From JBBRZF01 sp038236965 (lineage in GTDB: Bacteria > Acidobacteriota > Terriglobia > Terriglobales > Acidobacteriaceae): a stretch of 7,044 bases of DNA. How positions within the stretch are numbered: the first letter of the stretch is position 1; each line of letters opens with the position of its first letter. The stretch covers positions 1 through 7,044 of the forward strand of contig JBBRZF010000176.1 of assembly GCA_038236965.1 (NCBI GenBank), read 5' to 3'. The position numbers were made by a program, and so were the translations under genes. Shown in pieces: positions 1-5,756 of the stretch. The notes under the pieces are model-generated. The model was not told the origin of the DNA and ran no database searches. It saw only the letters and a program-made list of their open reading frames with translations.

Positions 1-91
1 CAAAAGCAACGGCAAAGGCAACGGCAACACCAAGGCGAGCGTTGCTCGCCCGCCACGGACGGGGGCGTCCGGGCCCACGCGAGCAAGGGCA
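1..91. repeat. 91-bp direct repeat, left copy (structured)
   Basis: This copy matches 224-314 base for base except at position 62 (G here, A at 285). It begins at the window edge, so the true repeat may extend further left. The first part is built of GGCAAC/GGCAAA hexamers. The second part can fold as a 7-bp hairpin (GGCGAGC 34-40 with GCTCGCC 44-50) or as a larger stem-loop (TTGCTCGC 42-49 with GCGAGCAA 79-86) enclosing an inner stem (CGGACG 56-61 with CGTCCG 66-71). The two folds share bases 42-50 and exclude each other. The single difference between copies falls in the apical loop 62-65, so all stems are kept. No coding role is apparent. Confidence 0.9.
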
Positions 92-196
92 GAGCAAGGG
101 CAAGCAAGGGCAAAGCAAGGGCAAAGACTGCGAAGCGAGGGCAGAGCAAGGGCAAAGCAAGGGCAGAGCAAGGGCAAAGACCGCGAAGCGAGGGCG
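83..196. repeat. Short tandem array of GCAAGGGCA units, about 11-bp period
   Basis: Perfect GCAAGGGCA units start at 83, 94, 104, 115, 146, 157 and 168, and again at 306. Degenerate GCGAGGGC units start at 135 and 188. Spacing is mostly 11 bp, with 20-bp steps where the units are joined by an AAAGACTGCGAA or AAAGACCGCGAA linker. A higher-order 53-bp period is visible: 115 to 168 and 135 to 188, with the 24-bp stretches 119-142 and 172-195 differing at one base. The array fills the space between the two 91-bp repeats and shares its unit with their right ends, so the whole block probably grew by slippage or unequal exchange. I see no gene in it. Confidence 0.85.
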
Positions 197-223
197 TTCG
201 CGCCACATCAAGCAGGGCAACGG

Positions 224-314
224 CAAAAGCAACGGCAAAGGCAACGGCAACACCAAGGCGAGCGTTGCTCGCCCGCCACGGACGAGGGCGTCCGGGCCCA
301 CGCGAGCAAGGGCA
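224..314. repeat. 91-bp direct repeat, right copy (structured)
   Basis: This is the second copy of the 1-91 repeat, offset by 223 bp, with one substitution (A at 285, in the apical loop). The small hairpin is 257-263 with 267-273. The larger alternative stem is 265-272 with 302-309, with the inner stem 279-284 with 289-294. It is preceded by an in-phase hexamer run from about 216 (six GGCAAC/GGCAAA/AGCAAC units to 251). It ends 6 bp before the stop codon of the minus-strand PfpI-like gene, so transcripts of that gene that read on would carry the structure in their 3' region. Confidence 0.9.
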
Positions 315-320
315 AAGGCG

Positions 321-890
321 CTAGGCGACCTTTCGATTTCCGCTCTTCTGTTCGCTGAAGAGTTGGATCATCTCCCGGTTGAAGGCGGGTATGTCGGAGG
401 GTTGGCGGCTGCTCACCCAGTTTTCGTCGCGAACAACTTCTTTGTCCTGCCAGTTTGCGCCCGAGTTCCGAACGTCGTCCTGGATGGTGTGATAACTGGT
501 CATGCTGCGGCCATCGGTGAGTTGCGCAGAGATCAGCAGCCAGGGCGCATGACATATCGCAGCGACAGGCTTGCCCTCTTCGTCCATTTGTCGAACGAAT
601 TCCTGGGCCTTCTTTTCCATGCGGAGAGCGTCGGAGTTCATGGCTCCGCCGGGCAACAATACGGCGTCAAAGTCATCCGGATTCGCCTTGTCGAGGGTCA
701 TGTCCACACGAATCTTCTGTGTCTGCTTATCGTGCTGGACAGCTTGTATTTCGCCAGCTTTGGGGGCGATGACGACGGTCTTGGCGCCAGCCTGGTCCAG
801 CGCTTTTCTGGGTTCGACCAACTCTGCTTCTTCAAAGAAATCAGTAGCGATGATCGCAACACGAAATCCTGCAAGTTTCTGTTCTGCCAT
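321..890 (-). CDS. PfpI/DJ-1 family protein (deglycase / glyoxalase III / protease-like)
   Basis: This 189-residue cytoplasmic protein has no signal peptide. It is full length for the PfpI/YhbO/YraA branch of the class I glutamine amidotransferase-like superfamily. The nucleophile elbow AICHAP places the catalytic Cys at 113 followed by His114. The FFEEAEL segment supplies the conserved acid at Glu20, matching the Glu before the Asp/Glu-rich turn in PfpI. LLPGGAMNSD (78-87), a TSYHTIQDDV segment (131-140) and WVSSRQPSDIPAF (158-170) are family hallmarks. Members are reported as intracellular proteases, protein or nucleotide deglycases, or glyoxalase III enzymes; the sequence does not decide between these. 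The ATG start is supported by AAGGAGT (896-902) 5 nt upstream. It lies downstream of the TPR gene on the same strand, but a 126-bp gap with a terminator-like hairpin suggests its own promoter. The stop codon lies beside the 91-bp repeat. Confidence 0.93.
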   Translation of the reverse strand: MAEQKLAGFRVAIIATDFFEEAELVEPRKALDQAGAKTVVIAPKAGEIQAVQHDKQTQKIRVDMTLDKANPDDFDAVLLPGGAMNSDALRMEKKAQEFVRQMDEEGKPVAAICHAPWLLISAQLTDGRSMTSYHTIQDDVRNSGANWQDKEVVRDENWVSSRQPSDIPAFNREMIQLFSEQKSGNRKVA

Positions 891-960
891 AAAGCACTCC
901 TTGGAATGGAAGAATTACCGGTTGATAGATGGGGATTCGCTCGTACCTGCGTGCAAACGA

Positions 961-989
961 AAGGGCGTCACATTGGTTGTGATGCCCTT
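961..989 (-). terminator. Probable intrinsic terminator of the TPR gene
   Basis: Bases 961-972 pair with 978-989 in a 12-bp stem around a 5-nt loop. The one irregular pair is 967/983, G-U on the plus strand and C-A on the minus strand. In the minus direction the stem ends CCCTT and is followed by TCGTTTGC, a moderate T-rich tail. It begins 27 nt after the TGA of the TPR gene, as expected for a terminator. The plus-strand flank lacks a T run, so minus-strand use is favoured. It could instead be a regulatory hairpin in the leader of the PfpI-like gene. Confidence 0.6.
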
Positions 990-1016
990 GAATCGTTATG
1001 CGAAATAGCTGCTGCT

Positions 1017-3398
1017 TCAGAATCGGCGATGGCGCTCGCCACCAGCTCCGACGTTTGCTGCGATGGGCGAGGCCACCACCGCGGCCTGCCGCGTTTGCCC
1101 GTTGCGTAAGTACGCTTCCGCAAGATGACGCTTGATGTCATTCAGGAGTTGCTGTCCCTCGGGCTGCCGAGACGCCATTTGCACCGCGTTTTCCAGGGCG
1201 GAAACAGCTTGCGTGAATTCGCGCCTTTTCAGGTGAACGTAGCCGACGGTGTCCAGCACGCCTGCGTTCTCCGGAGCCAGGTCACGCGCCTTCTGTGCGA
1301 GAGCCATGGCGCGGTCAAGATTGGTCTCCTGCTCGGCATAGATCCAGGCGAGATTGTTGGCTGCTACGCCGGACTTGTCTCCGGATTTGACGGCCGTCTC
1401 GTAACTATCGATCGCGGCCTTGAGGTCGTTTCGATCCTGAGCGCGCAAGGCGTTGAGCAGCGGAGACATGGTTCCAACCTTGGTAGCGGAATCGGTGGCG
1501 GCGGAGAACTCTCCTTCTTTCGCCAGCAACTGCGCCAGAGCGGTGGCCGCCGACTGACGCGCAGGGTCGAGTTCGATCGCGCGCTCCAGGCAGCGTCGTG
1601 CGTCCTGCTTGAATCCACGCTCGCCGTAGAGACGTCCCGCAATTTCCAACAACGCGGGCGAACTTGGCTCGGAGTCGGCAGTGCGCTCCATCTGCACCAG
1701 CATTTCGCGTTTCACGTTGCCGGAACGATAGACCTCGGTAAGTCCTTCGATGGCGTCGCGGGAGCGCGGCTCGAGCAACACGGCCTGCTGAAACTCAAGC
1801 AAGGCCTCGCCGGGCTTCTTCTCATTGAGCGCAATCTGTCCATTGATAAGGTGCGGCTCCGCCGAGGTAGGGTCAACGATGGCCGCCCGCCGCGCAATCA
1901 CGCGCGCGGAAAGATTATTCTTCTGAAGGATCAGCAAGCGCGCAAACAACATGAGTGCGGAAAAATTTCCCGGCTCTTCACGAACGGCGGGAACGACGTA
2001 GTCCTGCGCGGCCGAGAGGTCGCGCGTCTTCAACATGAGCGAAGCGAGCGCGAGTCGCGCAGGAACAAATCTCGGATCCTGCTCAAGCGCTGCGTCCCAT
2101 TCCGAACGCGCGCCGGTTGCGTCGTTGGAACGGAACTTCACCATGCCGAGTACGTAGTGCGCCGCTGCCGATTCGGGCGCGGCCTCCACCATCGCCTGCG
2201 CCTTGGTCGCGGCCAAAGGCAGATCGTTGTCGGCGATGGCAATCTCGGTCAGCAACAGGTTACGGGTTACGTCGTCCAGTTCGCCGCCGAACTGGACGTA
2301 GTGTGCGCGAGCAACCAGTGTCGCGCCAGAGCACCATTCCGCTTTTTCGCGACTGCCGCCGTTGCCGGCAGCAAGGTCGGCCTCCACGAGACGAGCGACC
2401 AATTTTGCGCGACTCTCTTTGGCTCGAGCGGCCTCTGCCAGGTCGTGAATTTCACTGGCGGGGCGTCCCGCATTCAGGGCGTCCAGATATTTCTGGCTGG
2501 CTTGGGGCGCGCGTCCCGACATGAATTGGAAATCGGCCATCGCAATCGGCAACTGCGGACGAAGCTTATCGACCTGCTTGAGAATCATTTCCGCTTCCGG
2601 AACGCGTGCGGCACGCTGCAGGAACTGCGCCAGCCGCAGATTCGCTTCCGGAGAATTTTCTGCCTTCACCGCTTTGGTGTACGCCTCTTCTGCGGCCTGC
2701 GATTTGCCTTCTTGTTCTTCGAGGCGTCCGAGGGCAAGCAGCGGAGTCGCGCTCAATGGCTGCGCGGCGGCCGCCTTGGTCAAGGTTTCGCGTGCTCCGT
2801 CAGGATTGCCTTGACGCAAGTAGACATCGGCTAACGACAACGCGATCTTCACTCGTCCGGGCTCTGCGGTGAGAACCTTGGTGAACATCTCGCGCGCAAT
2901 CTCGTCTTGTCCGTTGGCCGCCGCTGCGGAGCCCAGCAGGGCGAGCGCGTCCATGTTGACGCCGGAATGTTTCAGCGCGGCATTGGCTTCGGCGGTGGCG
3001 CGGTCGCCCGCTCCGGCCATAAGAAACAGTTCGCCTAAACGCAGGTGCGCCGCTTGATTGTGGTCGTCGAGTTCTACCGCTTTGTTGTATGCGGAGAAGG
3101 CTTCGGCGGGACGCTCGAGTCCGACGAGGCATTCGCCGACGCGGTAATAGAGTTCGGAAATATGTTTGTTCTGCGAAGCGGGAGTGCTGGCAATCTGTAG
3201 CCGGTAGCTGTCCATGGCAGCCGTGTAGTCGCCCTTCTTTTCCTGGGCAAGCGCGCGATCAAAGTCCTGATGGCGAGTGCAGGCGACGGAGAGGAGAAAG
3301 AGCAGAACGGCAAGGGTGATCGAAACAACGGCCAGCGGAATCCGGGTTCGCAACGTGGGCCCCAAACTAGCCCCTGCGCGTCGCCGCGGCGGGGACAC
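1017..3398 (-). CDS. Tetratricopeptide-repeat protein, predicted membrane-anchored lipoprotein
   Basis: This 793-residue protein consists almost entirely of TPR-like helix pairs. An N-terminal hydrophobic segment (about 20-39) ends in LLSVAC, so Cys40 may be the lipidated residue; Ser at -3 is not the classic lipobox residue, so a simple membrane anchor is possible. TPR units run from about 41 to 290. A less regular helical stretch follows (about 300-380), then more units to about 780, including clear ones ending in ELDP, LLEP and DLAP. The segment with NNLAWIY (681-687) and VLDTVGY (714-720) resembles the C-terminal part of PrsT-like TPR lipoproteins of PEP-CTERM/exopolysaccharide systems, but no such partner genes lie nearby. 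The likely role is an envelope protein-interaction scaffold; no enzymatic motif is seen. The GTG start lacks a clear Shine-Dalgarno; TTG at 3365 with AGGGG upstream is a good alternative. Confidence 0.9.
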   Translation of the reverse strand: MSPPRRRAGASLGPTLRTRIPLAVVSITLAVLLFLLSVACTRHQDFDRALAQEKKGDYTAAMDSYRLQIASTPASQNKHISELYYRVGECLVGLERPAEAFSAYNKAVELDDHNQAAHLRLGELFLMAGAGDRATAEANAALKHSGVNMDALALLGSAAAANGQDEIAREMFTKVLTAEPGRVKIALSLADVYLRQGNPDGARETLTKAAAAQPLSATPLLALGRLEEQEGKSQAAEEAYTKAVKAENSPEANLRLAQFLQRAARVPEAEMILKQVDKLRPQLPIAMADFQFMSGRAPQASQKYLDALNAGRPASEIHDLAEAARAKESRAKLVARLVEADLAAGNGGSREKAEWCSGATLVARAHYVQFGGELDDVTRNLLLTEIAIADNDLPLAATKAQAMVEAAPESAAAHYVLGMVKFRSNDATGARSEWDAALEQDPRFVPARLALASLMLKTRDLSAAQDYVVPAVREEPGNFSALMLFARLLILQKNNLSARVIARRAAIVDPTSAEPHLINGQIALNEKKPGEALLEFQQAVLLEPRSRDAIEGLTEVYRSGNVKREMLVQMERTADSEPSSPALLEIAGRLYGERGFKQDARRCLERAIELDPARQSAATALAQLLAKEGEFSAATDSATKVGTMSPLLNALRAQDRNDLKAAIDSYETAVKSGDKSGVAANNLAWIYAEQETNLDRAMALAQKARDLAPENAGVLDTVGYVHLKRREFTQAVSALENAVQMASRQPEGQQLLNDIKRHLAEAYLRNGQTRQAAVVASPIAANVGAGGERHRRF
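3363..3375 (-). promoter_or_regulatory. Candidate RBS plus alternative TTG start for the TPR gene
   Basis: On the minus strand AGGGG (3371-3375) lies 5 nt before an in-frame TTG (3363-3365), codon 12 of the long form. Starting here gives 782 residues with a short basic n-region (MGPTLRTRIP) before the hydrophobic core, a more usual signal-sequence shape. The upstream GTG at 3398 has no recognisable Shine-Dalgarno. Confidence 0.4.
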
Positions 3399-3579
3399 TA
3401 AAAGACAGACTCGCGACCACTCAAGAGCGTGAGCGCTGTCTATCCAAGATGCGGCTTTGTTATGAGCAGTTGTAAAACGGGAACTCGGGATGAAAGAAGA
3501 AGCAGAGGACCGTAAACCGAGTGGTGCTCGTTATATGCTCAATTGGACAGCAATCCTGGTTTGAAGAGGCAGGAGAACT
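3399..3579. promoter_or_regulatory. Divergent promoter region between the TPR and DUF5694 genes
   Basis: This 181-bp spacer separates two divergently transcribed genes, so promoters for both must lie here or in their 5' ends. On the plus strand TTATAT (3531-3536), 43 nt before the DUF5694 start, is the best -10-like hexamer, but no convincing -35 lies 16-18 bp upstream. AGGAG at 3571-3575 is the Shine-Dalgarno for the plus-strand gene. I could not pick a minus-strand promoter with any confidence. Confidence 0.4.
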
Positions 3580-4380
3580 ATGCGGAATATCTTTCTGATT
3601 TTGGGAGTAATGGCGATTTCGGTAGCCTGCTGGGCCCAAGCGGACGCGCGCCCGGAAATCCTGGTGCTCGGGACGTATCACATGGCGAACCCGGGACACG
3701 ATATGTTCAACCTGAAAGCTGACGACGTGCAATCGCCGAAGCGTCAGCAAGAGATTGCGCAGCTGATCGAAGTGCTGAAGAAGTTTCATCCCACCAAAAT
3801 TGCGATTGAATCCGATGTGACGAGCCAAAAGGCGGGGCAACAGTATTCCGACTACCTCGCGGGGAAATACACGCTGTCGCGTAACGAAGACGACCAGATC
3901 GGATACAGGCTGGCCAAGGAGCTTGGCCATCAAAAAATTTATCCGGTGGATGTCGATGGTGATTTCCCGGTACAACGGGTAATGAACTACGCGAAGGCGA
4001 ATGGCCGCTCGGAGAAGCTCGACGCCATGACCGCAGGCTGGGGCGCCATGGTGAAGGAGCAAGGCGAGTTCCTGCAATCGCACACCGTGCTCGAAAGCTT
4101 GGAGTACATGAATTCCGACGCCAGGGCGGCAAGAGACATGGCCTTGTATTTCGCCATCGTGCCCTTCGGAGAGCCTTGGGAGTATGCAGGTCCCGACCTG
4201 CTGGCCGCTTGGTATGAGCGGAACATCCGCATTTACCACAACATCGCCAACCTCATCGATTCTCCGAACGACAGGATTCTAGTCATCTATGGCGCCGGGC
4301 ATCTGGCATGGTTGCGGCAGGACGTTGCGAATGATGCGTCGGTAAAGTTGAGGAAGTTGAGCGAGTTGAGCGGGAAGTAG
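3580..4380 (+). CDS. Secreted DUF5694-type protein with a TIKI/TraB-like pair of GxxH motifs
   Basis: This 266-residue protein has a hydrophobic N-terminal signal (about 3-18) and a plausible signal peptidase I site after AQA (19-21); Cys17 within SVAC also permits lipoprotein processing. The mature part opens with LVLGTYHMANPG (GxxH at 31-34) and KIAIE (Glu77). It ends with AWYERNIRI (Arg214) and VIYGAGHLAWL (second GxxH at 238-241). This pattern, with an early GxxH, a conserved Glu, an Arg and a late GxxH, is that of the TIKI/TraB/EreA-like fold, and the GTYHMANPG start is typical of proteins annotated DUF5694. The function is unknown; a metal-dependent hydrolase acting outside the cytoplasm is an inference. 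The ATG follows AGGAG at 4-nt spacing. It ends with two in-frame TAG codons in a row (4378-4383) and is convergent with rlmN. Confidence 0.87.
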   Translation: MRNIFLILGVMAISVACWAQADARPEILVLGTYHMANPGHDMFNLKADDVQSPKRQQEIAQLIEVLKKFHPTKIAIESDVTSQKAGQQYSDYLAGKYTLSRNEDDQIGYRLAKELGHQKIYPVDVDGDFPVQRVMNYAKANGRSEKLDAMTAGWGAMVKEQGEFLQSHTVLESLEYMNSDARAARDMALYFAIVPFGEPWEYAGPDLLAAWYERNIRIYHNIANLIDSPNDRILVIYGAGHLAWLRQDVANDASVKLRKLSELSGK

Positions 4381-4394
4381 TAGGGGAACCGAGG

Positions 4395-4424
4395 AGAGAG
4401 TGTTCCGCCGAGCACCAACTCTCT
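4395..4424. terminator. Weak convergent hairpin between DUF5694 and rlmN
   Basis: AGAGAGT (4395-4401) pairs perfectly with ACTCTCT (4418-4424) across a 16-nt loop. It lies in the 42-bp gap between two converging genes, and its right arm overlaps the rlmN stop codon. There is no T run on either side, so intrinsic termination is doubtful. It may act only as a 3'-end stem-loop. Confidence 0.3.
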
Positions 4425-5577
4425 ACCCGAGCTTTACCAACTCCATCGTCTTCTTCAACTGGCCGCAGGCGGCGTAGATGTCTCGGCCTCGGGGGCGGCG
4501 AATGTGGGTTCTGATTCCGGCCTTGATGAGCACTTGCTGGAAGGCCAGCACGCGTTCCCTGTCGGGCTCGCCGAACGGGATTTCGGGGCCGGGATTCAAG
4601 GCGATGAGGTTCACCTTGGCTTTGAGTCCGCGCAGCAGTTCCACCACTTCGCGCGCGTTCTCGATGGAATCATTTACCCCATCCAGCAGCACGTATTCAA
4701 AGAAGATGTAGTCGCGTCCGCGCAGCGGGAATTCACGGGCTGCGCTGATGAGTTGTGCTAGGTCCCACTTCTTATTGATGGGCATGACGCGGGTGCGGTC
4801 TTGGTCGTTCGAGCCGTTGAGGGAAATCGCCAATCGCGGACGGACGGGTTCCTTTGCGAAGTCGGCTATGCGAGGCACGATGCCCGAGGTGGAGACCGTC
4901 ATGCGCGAAGCCGGTATCTGCACGGCTTCCACCAGCAGCCGCACGGCGTCCATGAAGTTCTCGTAATTCAGGAAGGGCTCGCCCTGTCCCATGAAGACGA
5001 GGTTCACGCGCTCGTTCTTCATCTCGATGGCGTGGTCGTTGAGCACGACTAGTATCTGGCCGACAATCTCGCCAGCCGTTAGATTCCTCTGGACTCCCAG
5101 CAGGGCCGTCATGCAGAACTTGCAATTCACCGCGCAGCCTATCTGGCTGGAAACACAGATGGTGGCGCGATGGAAGCTCTTCTTCGCTGCGGGAGGCGTG
5201 CCCGATTTGCTTTCGTCCGAATCTGCGCTGGAGTCGTCGTCGGAATTTCCGGCTTCGAGGCCGCCATCGCCTTCCGGCATCCATACGGTCTCGACCGACT
5301 GGCCGTCGGCGAAGCGAATCAGGTAGCGAACGGTACCGTCAACGGAGACGAACTTCTTCTCGATCTCCGGCAGTCCCACCTCGCGGCCTTCGCTGACGAG
5401 GCGGTCGCGAATCTCAATCGGCAGGGTCGAGATCTGCTGGACAGAGCTCACCCATTGCCGGTAAATACCCTCCCAGAGTTGCCGGGCACGGTAGCTCTTT
5501 TGACCCAGAGTTGCGGCTAGTTCCGTAAGCTCTTCAATCGAAAGGCCTAATAAGTCGCGTTGTTTCTGCTTCTGCAT
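4423..5577 (-). CDS. rlmN: Dual-specificity 23S rRNA/tRNA (adenine-C2)-methyltransferase RlmN
   Basis: This 384-residue radical-SAM enzyme methylates C2 of A2503 in 23S rRNA and, in characterised members, A37 of some tRNAs. The radical-SAM cluster motif CxxxCxxC is at Cys148, Cys152 and Cys155 (CAVNCKFC). The two cysteines of the RlmN methyl-transfer mechanism are present: Cys141 in ATICVSSQ and Cys371 in AACGQL (E. coli Cys118 and Cys355). The N-terminal accessory domain carries the YRARQLWEGIY segment (29-39). GQGEP (197-201) replaces the GMGEP of E. coli, and STSGIVPRI (229-237) is typical. An Asp/Ser/Glu-rich stretch at about 102-132 is an insertion relative to E. coli RlmN, lying before the catalytic Cys141. 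The start is the ATG inside ATGCATG, with only a weak Shine-Dalgarno. It is divergent from the M16 peptidase gene. Confidence 0.97.
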   Translation of the reverse strand: MQKQKQRDLLGLSIEELTELAATLGQKSYRARQLWEGIYRQWVSSVQQISTLPIEIRDRLVSEGREVGLPEIEKKFVSVDGTVRYLIRFADGQSVETVWMPEGDGGLEAGNSDDDSSADSDESKSGTPPAAKKSFHRATICVSSQIGCAVNCKFCMTALLGVQRNLTAGEIVGQILVVLNDHAIEMKNERVNLVFMGQGEPFLNYENFMDAVRLLVEAVQIPASRMTVSTSGIVPRIADFAKEPVRPRLAISLNGSNDQDRTRVMPINKKWDLAQLISAAREFPLRGRDYIFFEYVLLDGVNDSIENAREVVELLRGLKAKVNLIALNPGPEIPFGEPDRERVLAFQQVLIKAGIRTHIRRPRGRDIYAACGQLKKTMELVKLG

Positions 5578-5756
5578 GCATCCAAAAGGTTCTAGGAAGT
5601 ACGGCCAGGCCGAACGCTCCTCGTAATCTGCGATACCATTAGATTCTAACGTCTCGCGGACATCGTTGGGTGACGATCGGTTCGGCGGACTACTTCTTCC
5701 CGCTTCGAATTAGAAATCGTTCTTCCTTTATATCGCTCTTATGAGAAGGTGGGTTC
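5578..5756. promoter_or_regulatory. Divergent promoter region between rlmN and the M16 peptidase
   Basis: This 179-bp spacer must serve both genes. For the plus strand, TTATAT (5728-5733) is a -10-like hexamer 23 nt before the proposed TTG start. For rlmN, TAGAAT (minus strand, 5643-5648) matches five of six -10 bases and sits in a small inverted repeat, TTAGA-T-TCTAA (5639-5649). Neither has a good -35 at the proper distance. A second short perfect palindrome, CGGCC-A-GGCCG, lies at 5602-5612. These are weak signals. Confidence 0.35.
5746..5752 (+). promoter_or_regulatory. Shine-Dalgarno that favours a TTG start for the M16 gene
   Basis: AAGGTGG differs by one base from AAGGAGG and sits 4 nt before the in-frame TTG at 5757. 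The first in-frame ATG (5772) is 19 nt away, too far to use this site, and has no purine-rich site of its own at normal spacing. Confidence 0.5.

Noticed and set aside
1..314. CRISPR array
   Set aside because: The repeats are not separated by unique spacers of even length. The short units are 9-11 bp and contiguous, and the long repeats occur only twice. No cas gene is near.
1..320. Insertion sequence or integron-type element at the left edge
   Set aside because: There is no transposase or integrase frame, no terminal inverted repeats bounding the block and no target-site duplication visible in the window.
891..1016. Promoter for the PfpI-like gene
   Set aside because: One must exist if the hairpin terminates the upstream transcript, but I could find no pair of -35 and -10 hexamers at acceptable spacing on the minus strand.
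42..1109. 355-residue plus-strand ORF beginning in the repeat block
   Set aside because: Its N-terminal part is low-complexity translation of the repeats and the rest is antisense to the PfpI-like gene and the end of the TPR gene. It has no Shine-Dalgarno and no recognisable domain.
1125..2834. 569-residue plus-strand ORF
   Set aside because: It lies wholly antisense to the clear TPR gene, and its Arg/Leu/Gly-rich composition is that of a mirror frame in G+C-rich DNA.
3460..4239. 259-residue minus-strand ORF
   Set aside because: It is antisense to the DUF5694 gene, which has a signal peptide, a good Shine-Dalgarno and family motifs; this frame has none.
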